This document shows, piece by piece, positions 15,031 to 23,952 of a stretch of 35,248 bases of DNA. A model generated the notes under the pieces. The model was not told where the DNA came from and ran no database searches. It was given only the letters and a program-made list of their open reading frames with translations. Positions within the stretch are counted from its first letter, which is position 1. Each line of letters opens with the position of its first letter. The translations under genes were made by a program, and so were the position numbers. The DNA is from Bacteroidales bacterium (GTDB taxonomy: Bacteria; Bacteroidota; Bacteroidia; Bacteroidales; JAADGE01): positions 1 through 35,248 of the forward strand of contig JAKISF010000033.1 of the NCBI GenBank assembly GCA_021648725.1, written 5' to 3'.

Positions 15031-16323
15031 GTGCAAAAAAAAGTATCATTCCATACGCTGGGCTGTAAATTAAACTTCTCAGAAACATCAACTATTGCAA
15101 GAGAATTTTCATCAAAAGGTTTTGAAAAAGTTAAATTCGGCGAAAAATCTGACATAATTGTAATAAATACTTGTACGGTAACCGGAATTGCCGATAAAAA
15201 ATGCCGTCAAGCCATTAAAAAAGCAAAAAAAACATCACCCGATGCTTTCATTGCAATTACGGGCTGTTATGCTCAGGCAGAAATCAGTAAAATATCAAAA
15301 ATTCCGGGTGTTGATGTTGTTCTCGGGATGAATGAGAAGTTTAATTTATTCAAATATTTTGATTCTTTTGAAAAACAAGAACATACAGTTGTTCATTCAT
15401 GTGAAACATCTGAAATTAAAAGTTTTGATGCTGCATTTTCTTCGGGAGACCGAACACGTTCGTTTTTAAAAGTACAAGACGGTTGTGATTATCCCTGTAC
15501 TTATTGCACAATTCCGAGCGTAAGAGGAAAAAGCAGAAGTGACACAGTTTCAGCAACAACAGAGCAAGCAAAGAAAATTGCAAAACTCGGATATAAAGAA
15601 GTTATTTTAACAGGTGTAAACATAGGAGATTTCGGAGCAGGAACAAATGAAACTTTTTTTGATTTAATAAAAGAATTAGATAAAGTTGACGGTATTGAAC
15701 GATACAGAATATCATCAATTGAACCTAATTTAATTACTGATGAAATAATTAAGTTTACAGAAAAATCAAACAAGTTTTTACCGCATTTTCACATTCCTTT
15801 GCAATCCGGCAGCGATAAGATTTTAAAGTTAATGAAGCGTCGTTACAATACGGATTTATTCAAAAAGAAAATAGAGCAAATAAATCAATTAATTCCGGAT
15901 GCTTTTCTCGGAATTGACGTAATTGTCGGATTTCCGGGAGAAACAGATAAAGAGTTTGAAGAAACATATAAGTTATTGGAAAGTTTGAATATTTCATTTT
16001 TGCATGTATTTTCATATTCTGTGCGTCCCGGAACTGTCGCAGAAAAGATGCCGGTTCAAGTACCCGGTTATGTGATTAAAAAAAGAAGTGCAATACTTCA
16101 CGAACTATCTGACTATAAGCATAAAGCATTTTACAAACAATTTGTCGGAACAGAGCATAAAGTTTTATTTGAAGGTGCAAAGCATAAAAATTCTATGTAC
16201 GGTTTTACCGAAAACTACATTAAAGTTGAGCATACTTTTAATGAAATTTTTGTAAATCAAATTCTTAATTTTAAAATTGAAAAAATAAACGAAAACGGAA
16301 ATGCAGAAGGAATAATTTTGTAA
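15031..16323 (+). CDS. mtaB: tRNA (t6A37) methylthiotransferase MtaB
   Basis: 430 residues. The GTG start is chosen because no in-frame ATG lies just upstream and the family N-terminus 'VSFHTLGCKLNFSET' follows at once. The N-terminal UPF0004 domain carries the auxiliary cluster cysteines C12, C48 and C79. The radical-SAM domain has CxxxCxxC at C152, C156 and C159 ('DGCDYPCTYCTIPSVRG'). A C-terminal TRAM-like part follows ('FVGTEHKVLFEGA'). It adds a methylthio group to t6A at position 37 of ANN-decoding tRNAs, giving ms2t6A. The sequence is closer to MtaB/YqeV than to MiaB or RimO (the start 'TLGCKLN' is typical). A candidate promoter is at 14995 and a terminator follows the gene. Confidence 0.93.
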   Translation: MQKKVSFHTLGCKLNFSETSTIAREFSSKGFEKVKFGEKSDIIVINTCTVTGIADKKCRQAIKKAKKTSPDAFIAITGCYAQAEISKISKIPGVDVVLGMNEKFNLFKYFDSFEKQEHTVVHSCETSEIKSFDAAFSSGDRTRSFLKVQDGCDYPCTYCTIPSVRGKSRSDTVSATTEQAKKIAKLGYKEVILTGVNIGDFGAGTNETFFDLIKELDKVDGIERYRISSIEPNLITDEIIKFTEKSNKFLPHFHIPLQSGSDKILKLMKRRYNTDLFKKKIEQINQLIPDAFLGIDVIVGFPGETDKEFEETYKLLESLNISFLHVFSYSVRPGTVAEKMPVQVPGYVIKKRSAILHELSDYKHKAFYKQFVGTEHKVLFEGAKHKNSMYGFTENYIKVEHTFNEIFVNQILNFKIEKINENGNAEGIIL

Positions 16324-16330
16324 AGAAATT

Positions 16331-16356
16331 AACTTTTTCTTTTAAAAGTTTTTATG
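16331..16356 (+). terminator. Intrinsic terminator after mtaB
   Basis: AACTTTT (16331-16337) pairs with AAAAGTT (16344-16350) around TCTTTT, then TTTAT follows. It ends inside the last codons of the convergent ABC-F gene and serves mtaB. The stem is A/T-rich, so strength is uncertain. Confidence 0.55.
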
Positions 16357-18301
16357 TTATACTTTCTTTTTCTGAAACTAAAGAAGAATTTTTTTCAGTT
16401 AAAATTTCCCATTCATACATTTTTTCATCTAATTCTTTTTTTGCTTTATCAAATTTTTTGTAGAACAACTCATCGGTAATTGCTTCGCCCGAAGAAAGTT
16501 TTTTTTCGGTATCGGAAATAAAAATCTCAAGTTCTTCAATGCGTTTTTCAGTTTGATCAATTTGTTTGGTTACTTTTCTTATTTCCTTTTCAAATTCTTT
16601 TCTTTTTAAGTATAAATCTTTATTGGCAGATGTTTTACCTTCTTTGGTTTCAGCTTTTGATAAATTAGTATTCTTTTCAATCGATTTTAGATTTTCTAAT
16701 CGTTTTTTCTTCATAAAATACTTAATATCTCCGCCGTGTTTTTTTATTTGTTTATTTGTAAACTCATAAATTTCATCAACCAATCCGTCAAGAAAATACC
16801 TGTCGTGCGATACCAAAAGAATAGTTCCTCCGAATTGTTTTAATGCGTTTTTAAGAACATCTTTCGAGTGCATGTCTAAATGATTTGTAGGCTCATCAAG
16901 TATTAATAAATTATATGGTTCTAACATTAACTTTGCTAAAGCCAAACGAGAACGTTCTCCGCCTGACAGAACTTTTACTTTTTTATCAATATCTTCTCCG
17001 CTGAATAAAAAGTTGCCGAGAATACTTCTGAGTTTCGTCCTGACATCTCCTACTGCAATATCATCAAGGGTCTCAAAAACGGTTTTGTTGTCATCTAATT
17101 CCTTGTCTTGATTCTGTGCAAAGTATCCTATTTTAACATTATGCCCTATTTTTACTTTTCCTTCATGGGACAATTCGCCGGTAATAATTCTGACCAAAGT
17201 AGTTTTTCCTTCTCCGTTTTTACCGACAAGGGCAATTTTTTTTCCGCGTTCAACGGTAAGCCAAATATCTTTTAAAACAGCTTCATCGGTATAACTCTTA
17301 GTCATGTTTTCAATGTCAATGACCAAATCTCCTGAGCGAGGAGCTTCCGGAAACTTAAATCCTAAATCGGAAATATCGGTTTCATCTATCTCAATTCGCT
17401 CTAATTTTTCCAGTTGTTTTATTCTTGATTGAACCTGAACAGCTTTCGTAGCTTTATATCTGAACCTTTCAATAAATTTTTCAGTTTCCTGAATCATTTT
17501 TTGCTGATTTTGATATTCGGCAAGTTGTTGCTCGATTCTTTCTTTTCTCAGCAGTTCATATTTTGTGTAAGGAGCTTTGTAGTCATATATTTTTCCTTTT
17601 GCAATTTCAACAGTTCTTTTAGTTATGTTATCTAAAAAATTTCTGTCGTGAGAAATCATGATAATTGCCCCTTCATAAAAAACCAATAATTGCTCAAGCC
17701 ATTCAATTGATTCAATATCAAGATGATTCGTAGGTTCATCAAGAAGTAACAAGTCTGGTTTTTGTAATAATAATTTTGCCAATTCAATACGCATCCGCCA
17801 ACCTCCGCTGAATTCGGCAACATCTCGCGTAAAATCTTTTTGTACGAAGCCAAGACCTTTTAAAGTTTTTTCAGTTTCGGCTTCAAATGTATTTGCTCCG
17901 GTTATTTGTAAATGCTCTTCGTATTTATTAATCTTTTCAATTAATTTCAAATACTCGTCACTCTCATAATCAGTTCTTTCAGAAAGTTGAATGTTTAATT
18001 TTTCTGCTTCTTTCTTTATTAAATTTATTTTATCAAATGCAGTTAAAGCTTCTTCCATAACATTTTTTCCGGTAGGGTATTCCATTTTTTGAGGTAAATA
18101 TCCCATTGTAGTCCCTCCGGGTACAGAAACACTTCCTGCATCTTTTTCTTGTATTCCGTAAATAATCTTTAATAATGTAGATTTTCCTGCACCGTTTTTT
18201 CCGGTTAAGCCTATTCGAGCTTTTTTATTTATAACGAATGAAATATCTTTAAGTAAAGGTATTCCGTTAAAAGCTATTGATATATTGTTTAATGAAATCA
18301 T
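16352..18301 (-). CDS. ABC-F family ATPase (Uup/EttA-like)
   Basis: 649 residues, two ABC ATPase domains and no membrane segment. Domain 1: Walker A GKNGAGKST (34-42), signature FSGGW (164-168), DEPTNHLD (188-195). Domain 2: Walker A GKNGEGKTT (360-368), signature LSGGE (445-449), DEPTNHLD (469-476). The interdomain linker (about 215-315) has the charged helices that reach the ribosomal P-site tRNA in ABC-F factors. The C-terminus (about 535-649) is a coiled coil rich in Lys/Glu, as in Uup. Role: ribosome-associated rescue or tuning of translation; some ABC-F proteins give antibiotic resistance, but the short linker and Uup-like tail favour a housekeeping role. A single-gene transcript is likely. 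Confidence 0.92.
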   Translation of the reverse strand: MISLNNISIAFNGIPLLKDISFVINKKARIGLTGKNGAGKSTLLKIIYGIQEKDAGSVSVPGGTTMGYLPQKMEYPTGKNVMEEALTAFDKINLIKKEAEKLNIQLSERTDYESDEYLKLIEKINKYEEHLQITGANTFEAETEKTLKGLGFVQKDFTRDVAEFSGGWRMRIELAKLLLQKPDLLLLDEPTNHLDIESIEWLEQLLVFYEGAIIMISHDRNFLDNITKRTVEIAKGKIYDYKAPYTKYELLRKERIEQQLAEYQNQQKMIQETEKFIERFRYKATKAVQVQSRIKQLEKLERIEIDETDISDLGFKFPEAPRSGDLVIDIENMTKSYTDEAVLKDIWLTVERGKKIALVGKNGEGKTTLVRIITGELSHEGKVKIGHNVKIGYFAQNQDKELDDNKTVFETLDDIAVGDVRTKLRSILGNFLFSGEDIDKKVKVLSGGERSRLALAKLMLEPYNLLILDEPTNHLDMHSKDVLKNALKQFGGTILLVSHDRYFLDGLVDEIYEFTNKQIKKHGGDIKYFMKKKRLENLKSIEKNTNLSKAETKEGKTSANKDLYLKRKEFEKEIRKVTKQIDQTEKRIEELEIFISDTEKKLSSGEAITDELFYKKFDKAKKELDEKMYEWEILTEKNSSLVSEKESIT

Positions 18302-18404
18302 TTATTATCTTGAATCGGCTGCAAAGATAAAAAAACATCAAAATGTATTAAATTTAAAACTTAATTTCTTGTTTTTTTGTAATTTAGGTTTTGCATATAT
18401 ACAA

Positions 18405-18434
18405 ATAAAGCGGATAGCCAAGTACCCGCTTTAT
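18405..18434. terminator. Hairpin downstream of iorB
   Basis: ATAAAGCGG (18405-18413) pairs perfectly with CCGCTTTAT (18426-18434) around a 12-nt loop, about 55 bases beyond the iorB stop. On the minus strand TTTGTATAT follows, a weak T run. It may end the ior transcript or protect its 3' end. Confidence 0.45.
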
Positions 18435-18488
18435 CAATTTATTCTTTGCTTTTAACCTAAGTTCGGTATAAGATTTTTAATATTCTGT

Positions 18489-19073
18489 TTATTTTTTTTG
18501 ATTCAAAGTAAATTCCCTGCCTTTGTCCAAGGCTGCTATGTTCTTATTAACAATTTCTTCTCCTTTTCTTCCGAAAATTGTTTTTAAGGCCTCTTTAAAA
18601 CTGTCATATTCCATATCAATAAACGGAGACGCTGCTCCCAGCATAACAATATTTGAAGACCGAATTGATTTTAGTTCTTTTGCAATGGCATCGGCATCAA
18701 TAATAATATGGTTTTTTACTTTTCTGATCTCTTTGTAAACTTCCTCTAAGTCGGGATAATTTGCGATATTGTTGAATGGTTTTGAATTAGTAATTAACCA
18801 CCCGTCAGGTTTTAAGAATGAAATATACCTTAAACATTCCATCGGTTCAACTGATAATATAACATCTGCTTTCCCCATAGGAATAAGATCGGATGCAACC
18901 GGTTTATCCGATACTCTCATGTTCGATGAAACGTCTCCGCCTCTTTGGCTCATTCCGTGAACTTCGGATTGTTTCATGTATAAGCCTTTTTGTAAAGCGG
19001 CAGTTCCTATTGTTGCGGCAATTGACAAAATTCCTTGTCCGCCTACACCTGATAATATTATGTCTGATTTCAT
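18489..19073 (-). CDS. iorB: Indolepyruvate oxidoreductase subunit beta
   Basis: 194 residues from the ATG at 19073; an in-frame extension to 19106 has no family support. The gamma-type domain of 2-oxoacid oxidoreductases begins 'DIILSGVGGQGILSIA', followed by 'EVHGMSQRGGDVSSNMR' and 'ADVILSVEPMECLRYI', all typical of IorB. With IorA it oxidises aryl pyruvates (indolepyruvate, phenylpyruvate) to aryl-acetyl-CoA with reduction of ferredoxin, or runs in reverse in anaerobes. Its partner iorA lies upstream on the same strand but is separated by a GxxExxY gene and about 300 bp of non-coding sequence, an unusual break in a gene pair that is often adjacent. Confidence 0.92.
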   Translation of the reverse strand: MKSDIILSGVGGQGILSIAATIGTAALQKGLYMKQSEVHGMSQRGGDVSSNMRVSDKPVASDLIPMGKADVILSVEPMECLRYISFLKPDGWLITNSKPFNNIANYPDLEEVYKEIRKVKNHIIIDADAIAKELKSIRSSNIVMLGAASPFIDMEYDSFKEALKTIFGRKGEEIVNKNIAALDKGREFTLNQKK

Positions 19074-19087
19074 GTTAATATGTTTTG

Positions 19088-19117
19088 TTTTACGCCAATT
19101 TTGCAAAGAGCGTAAAA
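19088..19117. repeat. Inverted repeat upstream of iorB, part of the GCAAAGA-type repeats around the GxxExxY gene
   Basis: TTTTACGC (19088-19095) and GCGTAAAA (19110-19117) are a perfect 8-bp inverted repeat; between them is CAATTTTGCAAAGA. Related words occur on the other side of the GxxExxY gene: ACGCAAAGACTGCAAAAAG and CGCAAAGAAATT around 19652-19680, and TCTCTGCGTT near 19717. Confidence 0.5.
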
Positions 19118-19253
19118 GAATTTATATTTTGTTTTTAATTTGTTAAATAGTTGTTTTTTGATATATATTAAATGTTTTGCTCTATTATTATTTTTATTTT
19201 TATTTGTAATCTTTACATGAACTTATTTTTGTTTCATACAAAGATTGCATTTT

Positions 19254-19631
19254 TTATAATTTATTTACTATTCTGTGTATACTGTCTTTTAGCAATTTAC
19301 TGTTAAAATTGATTAATAATGCAAGTTTTAAATCGGATAATCTCAGATATGTTAAGGTCTGAGAAAAGTGAACGGGAGCTAATGTTTCTACTGATTTTAC
19401 TTCAACAATAACTTTATTGTTTATAAGTAAATCAACTCTGTATCCGACATCTTGTTTTACATCTTTATAAATAAAGGGCATCGGAACTTGCTGTTTTACT
19501 TCAAAACCTAATTTGCTTAAATCAAAAGCCAATGCATTTTCATAAGCTGATTCAAGTAAGCCCGGACCGATAGCTTTATGAAGATCTATCGCTGCACCGA
19601 TAATTTTATATGAAATGTCATTTTCGTGCAT
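19254..19631 (-). CDS. GxxExxY protein (PD-(D/E)XK nuclease-fold)
   Basis: 125 residues from the ATG at 19631; longer in-frame starts run into repeat-like sequence. The name-giving motif is 'GLLESAY' (G24, E27, Y30). A nuclease-like core follows: D67 in 'GYRVDLLI' and E77-x-K79 in 'VIVEVKS', then 'TLTYLRLSDLKLALLINF'. The fold suggests a small DNA-acting enzyme but no activity is established for the family. It is inserted between iorA and iorB, same strand, and is flanked by degenerate GCAAAGA words. Genes of this family are often found alone beside such short repeats, which suggests a small mobile cassette (inference). Confidence 0.85.
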   Translation of the reverse strand: MHENDISYKIIGAAIDLHKAIGPGLLESAYENALAFDLSKLGFEVKQQVPMPFIYKDVKQDVGYRVDLLINNKVIVEVKSVETLAPVHFSQTLTYLRLSDLKLALLINFNSKLLKDSIHRIVNKL

Positions 19632-19754
19632 ATCATTTTTCTTTTCACGCAAAGACTGCAAAAAGTTTCGCAAAGAAATTAATATGTACTGGTTATTTAA
19701 TGTTCTTTTGTGTTCTCTGCGTTAAAAAAATTAGCGTCATTTGCATTGAAACCT

Positions 19755-21365
19755 TTAATTCATCTTTTTAATTTTAGCTTTCATTTTATGTTTGCGTTCC
19801 AAAGTTCTTACACATTCTCTGTGCGGAATGATAACCGAAACTCCTTCATATTCAATTTCTTCTCTCAGAATTTTAAGAGCTTCATCATGATTTTTTCTTA
19901 AAGGAATAAAGCTTCTGATGTGATCTTCTTCAACACCGAGTCCTTTACAAATTTGATGAAGTACATGCTCTGCATGAGATGATTGTCCTCCGGTCATTCC
20001 GGTTGTATCATTGTCTGAAATAATTACGGTAATAGGTGTTTTTTCATAAACACAATCCAATAAACCTGTCATTCCTGAATGTGTAAATGTTGAATCTCCG
20101 ATAAAAGCAACAACGTGTTTCATTCCGGCATCGGCTGCACCTTTTGCCATTGTAATTGATGCTCCCATATCTACGCAAGTATTAATTGCGTTTAAAGGAG
20201 GCAATGCAGCCAAAGTATAACAACCGATGTCAGAAAAAACTTTACCCGGACCGTAATCTGCCATAACTTCATTAAGTGCCGTAAATACATCTGTGTGTCC
20301 GCACCCGGGACATAATACCGGAGGTCTGTTTTCCAAAACCTCAGGTCTTGTAACTATAATAGGTTCTTCTAAACCTAATGCAACTGCAACATGATTGGGA
20401 TTTAATTCTCCGTCTCTGGGTAAATCTCCGGTTAAACGACCTTTTATTTTTTTATCGCCCAATACACCTGTTAATTGGTTTTCTATAAACGGGTAGCCGT
20501 CTTCTAAAACCAATATATTTTCACATTCTTCATATAACTCTTTTATCATACCGGAAGGCAGTGGATATTGACTTATTTTTACAACAGGATACGGAATTTT
20601 TCCGTCTTCAAAATTTTCGAGAAGATAATTATATGAAATTCCGGCTGCAATTATTCCGAGTGATTTATTATCTCCTCTGATGTATCTGTTATATTCGGAA
20701 TGTTCTGAGGCATCTTTAAAACGAGCTTGATTTCCTATCAATGTTTTATAATTTTTTCTTGCAATTGAAGGTAATAAAACAAACTGACGCAAATCAGAAG
20801 GTAATGAGTTTTTATTTTCTTCTTTTTGTTTTTTTCTTGAAATTCCGGCTCTTGAATGTGCTAAACGAGTTGTGATACGAATTAAAATAGGAGTATTAAA
20901 CTTTTCAGACAGCTCAAAACCATCGTAAATCATATCATAAGCTTCCTGTTGATTTGAGGGTTCTAAAATAGGAATCAGAGCAAAGTCTGCAAAATATCGA
21001 GAATCTTGCTCGTTTTGTGATGAGTGCATTGAAGGATCGTCTGCAACAACAACTAATAATCCGCCGTTAACTCCGGTAATTGCAGAATTCATAAATGCAT
21101 CTGCAGCAACATTAAGCCCGACATGTTTCATGCAAACCATCGCTCGTTTGCCTGCATAAGACATTCCGAGTGCAGACTCCATTGCTGTTTTTTCGTTTGT
21201 TGACCATTCGCTGTGAATGCCTTTTTCTTTTGCTTGTTTATTTTTTTGTATGTATTCCGTTATTTCTGTGGAAGGTGTTCCGGGATATGCATATACACCC
21301 GACAAACCGCCGTCAATTGCAGCTTGTGCTATTGCTTCATCTCCCAGTAAAAGTAATTTATCCAT
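19755..21365 (-). CDS. iorA: Indolepyruvate oxidoreductase subunit alpha, without C-terminal ferredoxin domain
   Basis: 536 residues from the ATG at 21365, where the family N-terminus 'MDKLLLLGDEAIAQAAIDGG' begins. The pyrimidine-binding half has 'GVYAYPGTPSTEI' and 'MKHVGLNVAADAF'. The TPP half has 'LCPGCGHTDVF' (C352, C355), 'GDSTFTHSGMTGL' (from 423) and 'DNDTTGMTGGQ' (451-461), which bind TPP-Mg. Archaeal and many bacterial IorA proteins continue with a two-cluster ferredoxin domain with eight cysteines; here the chain ends 'HRECVRTLERKHKMKAKIKK' with only one Cys. Electron transfer must then use another protein or cluster. Role with IorB: aryl-pyruvate and aryl-acetyl-CoA metabolism. Confidence 0.92.
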   Translation of the reverse strand: MDKLLLLGDEAIAQAAIDGGLSGVYAYPGTPSTEITEYIQKNKQAKEKGIHSEWSTNEKTAMESALGMSYAGKRAMVCMKHVGLNVAADAFMNSAITGVNGGLLVVVADDPSMHSSQNEQDSRYFADFALIPILEPSNQQEAYDMIYDGFELSEKFNTPILIRITTRLAHSRAGISRKKQKEENKNSLPSDLRQFVLLPSIARKNYKTLIGNQARFKDASEHSEYNRYIRGDNKSLGIIAAGISYNYLLENFEDGKIPYPVVKISQYPLPSGMIKELYEECENILVLEDGYPFIENQLTGVLGDKKIKGRLTGDLPRDGELNPNHVAVALGLEEPIIVTRPEVLENRPPVLCPGCGHTDVFTALNEVMADYGPGKVFSDIGCYTLAALPPLNAINTCVDMGASITMAKGAADAGMKHVVAFIGDSTFTHSGMTGLLDCVYEKTPITVIISDNDTTGMTGGQSSHAEHVLHQICKGLGVEEDHIRSFIPLRKNHDEALKILREEIEYEGVSVIIPHRECVRTLERKHKMKAKIKKMN

Positions 21366-21452
21366 GAGATTTATTTTATATATATATTTGTACTTTCGCA
21401 AAAATAAGAATTAAGTTTTAATAAACAGAATGTTTAATAACTGAAAATAATT

Positions 21453-22115
21453 ATGATTGATAAACTTCAATTTAGTGAATTAGGAATCATCAAATATGAA
21501 AATGCTTACGATATTCAAACGCAATTATTTAATAAAAAAATTGAAAATAAAAATAAGGGAATTAAAAATAATTCTGATATTATTATTTGTGAACACCCTC
21601 ATGTTTATACAATCGGAAAAAACGGAAATGAAAATAATTTATTAATTGATGATGCTTTTTTGCAAAAAATCAATGCAACATATTATAAATCAAACAGAGG
21701 CGGAGATATTACTTATCACGGTCCCGGGCAATTAGTTGCATACCCCATACTTGACTTAGATATTTTAAATATGGGAACAAAAGACTATATTTTTGCTTTG
21801 GAATATATGATAATTGAAGTCTTAAAAGAATACGGAATTAAAGGTGAAGTAAGTAAAGGCAATATCGGTGTTTGGTTAGATACGGGAACTGCAAATGAAC
21901 TAAAAATTTGTTCAATAGGTGTAAAAATCAGCAGAGGTATTACAATGCACGGCTTAGCATTAAATGTTAATACTGATTTATCATATTTTAATTATATTAA
22001 CCCTTGCGGTTTTATTGAGAAAGGAGTTACTTCAATGAAAAAAGAATTAGGAAAAGAAGTTGATTTTAAATCAGTTTCAGACCTTATAATAAAAGAATTT
22101 AGCCAACGCTTTTAA
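21453..22115 (+). CDS. lipB: Octanoyltransferase LipB
   Basis: 220 residues. Family blocks: 'ICEHPHVYTIGKNG', the signature 'RGGDITYHGPGQLVAYPILDL' split over about residues 81-101, 'ICSIGVKISRGITMHGLALNV' around 150-170, and 'YINPCGFIEKGVTSM' with the catalytic cysteine. LipB moves octanoate from acyl carrier protein to lipoyl domains of 2-oxoacid dehydrogenases and the glycine cleavage H protein, in the cytoplasm. It is transcribed away from iorA; the 87-bp gap must hold both promoters. TACTTTCG at about 21391 is a near match to the -7 box for lipB. LipA is not in the window. Confidence 0.94.
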   Translation: MIDKLQFSELGIIKYENAYDIQTQLFNKKIENKNKGIKNNSDIIICEHPHVYTIGKNGNENNLLIDDAFLQKINATYYKSNRGGDITYHGPGQLVAYPILDLDILNMGTKDYIFALEYMIIEVLKEYGIKGEVSKGNIGVWLDTGTANELKICSIGVKISRGITMHGLALNVNTDLSYFNYINPCGFIEKGVTSMKKELGKEVDFKSVSDLIIKEFSQRF

Positions 22116-22214
22116 ACAACATATCGTTCAGATTTCTAAATTAAGACACCTCTTTTTTTTTATTTATGTAAATGATATGTAAAATTGTTAATTATATAAA
22201 TAAAGTTAAATGCT

Positions 22215-23810
22215 ATGCAAAAAGTAATTCTGTTTTTCATCTTGATAATTTCTTATAATTCTTACTCCCAGACACCTATTGATACTATTTGGACAAAAAC
22301 AATGGGTGGCTCAGGTTCTGAACCGCCTAATTATTATCCGAGATTAAACCCTGTAATTGATATAACACCCGGAGGAGATATTTATTTTATAACATCTACA
22401 TCTTCAAATGATTTATGGATAAACAATAATATAGGAGGACAAGATTGCTGGCTTGTTAAACTTAATGCAGACGGAGATACACTTATGACAAAAATATTCG
22501 GCGGCTCAGGTTTTGATGTTGCAAATTCTGTGGTTGCTTTGGATAACGGAGGATGTGCCGTTACAGGATATACATACTCTAATGACTATGATTTTACAGG
22601 CAACCATGATGCTGACGGAAGTTACCCCGACGGGTTTATTACTTGTTTTGATGCTGACGGAAATATCACTTGGAGCAAACTTTACGGTGGTTCAGGTAAT
22701 CCGTTAGGAGGAACTGATACGTTTTTTAAGATAATTGTTAATAATTCGGGGAATATTGTTGTTGTAGGACAAACAAATTCAATTAACGGAGATTTAACCT
22801 TAGAATATGACAAATTTTATGTAGGTTGGTATCTTGAAGTAAACCCTGATAACGGAAATATTATTACATCAAAAAAAGTTGCAGGAGCAAATCATGACGA
22901 AAACAATGCAAATTATCTCAGTGATATTATAAAACTAAAAGACGGTACAGGATATATGACTTTCGGAATTCAATCATATCTTTTTAGTGATGTTTTTTTG
23001 CTTGCAAAACTTGGGTTGAATGCAGATACTTTATGGACAAGAGAATATGGTTGCAACAGCTACAACAAAGCAGCTGAAATAATTGAAACAAACACCGGAG
23101 ACTTTTTATTTACCGGAACTATTGATTCTCAAACAGGAGATGTTACAAATTTTATAGGCGGCTATGATATTTGGCTTGTTAAAACAGACAGCGAAGGAAT
23201 TCTAAAAAAACAAGCTACGTTCGGCGGTACAGACCATGAAGTTGTTTATGCTCTTTCTCCTGATAATAAAGGCAATTATTTCTTATCCGGACAAACACGA
23301 AGTACAGATATTGCAGGAGAGAATATAAATTACGGAATAACTGATTTTTTACTAATTAATTTTAATTCAAATCTTGATACGATATATACACACATTCCGG
23401 GGGGCAGTGATATAGATGCTCTGACTGATGTGCATGCATCTTCCGACGGAGATACAGTATATGTTATAGGAAGAACTTTCTCAAATGACTTTTTTATTCA
23501 TGATAATAACGGAGAAATTGATGTATGGCTGTCTCAAATTAAATCAAAATCTTTAGAAACCGAGATAACTGATATTATTACAAATAATCCGTTTATATAT
23601 CCGAACCCGACAAACGGAAAATTTAATGTTTCTAATTTACCGAACAAACCGCACCACATTATAATTAAAGATATTATAGGACGTATAGTTTATAGTAAAA
23701 ATAATTATATTTCCGGTACCGAAATTGATATTTCAAGATTTAACAAGGGAGTGTATTTTGTTAGTTTTGATAAAAGCAATGCTAAAACGTTGAAAGTTAT
23801 AGTTCATTAG
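22215..23810 (+). CDS. Secreted beta-propeller-like repeat protein with T9SS sorting signal
   Basis: 531 residues. The signal peptide is about 1-19 ('KVILFFILIISYNSYSQ'). At least six repeats share a pattern of 'W/T-K-x-x-GGSG', a variable linker, 'D-x-GG/GN' and 'G-x-T-x-S-x-D': for example 'TKTMGGSGSE', 'KIFGGSGFDVANS', 'WSKLYGGSGNPLGG', 'ATFGGTDHEVVYA' and 'IPGGSDIDALTD'. This is the style of surface repeat proteins that likely form a beta-propeller. The C-terminal type A sorting domain begins 'IYPNPTNGKFNVSNL' at about 460. It should be exported by the T9SS. No catalytic motif is visible; binding or adhesion is a guess. No neighbour of related function. Confidence 0.75.
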   Translation: MQKVILFFILIISYNSYSQTPIDTIWTKTMGGSGSEPPNYYPRLNPVIDITPGGDIYFITSTSSNDLWINNNIGGQDCWLVKLNADGDTLMTKIFGGSGFDVANSVVALDNGGCAVTGYTYSNDYDFTGNHDADGSYPDGFITCFDADGNITWSKLYGGSGNPLGGTDTFFKIIVNNSGNIVVVGQTNSINGDLTLEYDKFYVGWYLEVNPDNGNIITSKKVAGANHDENNANYLSDIIKLKDGTGYMTFGIQSYLFSDVFLLAKLGLNADTLWTREYGCNSYNKAAEIIETNTGDFLFTGTIDSQTGDVTNFIGGYDIWLVKTDSEGILKKQATFGGTDHEVVYALSPDNKGNYFLSGQTRSTDIAGENINYGITDFLLINFNSNLDTIYTHIPGGSDIDALTDVHASSDGDTVYVIGRTFSNDFFIHDNNGEIDVWLSQIKSKSLETEITDIITNNPFIYPNPTNGKFNVSNLPNKPHHIIIKDIIGRIVYSKNNYISGTEIDISRFNKGVYFVSFDKSNAKTLKVIVH

Positions 23811-23871
23811 AAATTGAAAGTTATTCAAAAGATATATTGATTACGCAATTATTTTAATTTTATCCAAAAAA

Positions 23872-23915
23872 GTAACAAAGGTTACAAAACAATTAAAAGA
23901 TAATGCGTACCTTTG
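23872..23915 (+). promoter_or_regulatory. Promoter region of the DUF4395 gene with a small dyad
   Basis: TACCTTTG (23908-23915) fits the -7 consensus TAnnTTTG and lies 37 bp before the ATG. About 22 bp upstream is the dyad GTAAC-AAAG-GTTAC (23872-23885), placed where a regulator could touch the -33 region. No TTG of good spacing is seen. Confidence 0.4.
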
Positions 23916-23952
23916 CATCATAATATTTTTTATAAAACAAACATTAAATACT

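Noticed and set aside
16352-18301. Antibiotic-resistance type ABC-F protein.
   Set aside because: The linker between the ATPase domains is of ordinary length and the C-terminal coiled coil is Uup-like; nothing specific to resistance factors is visible.
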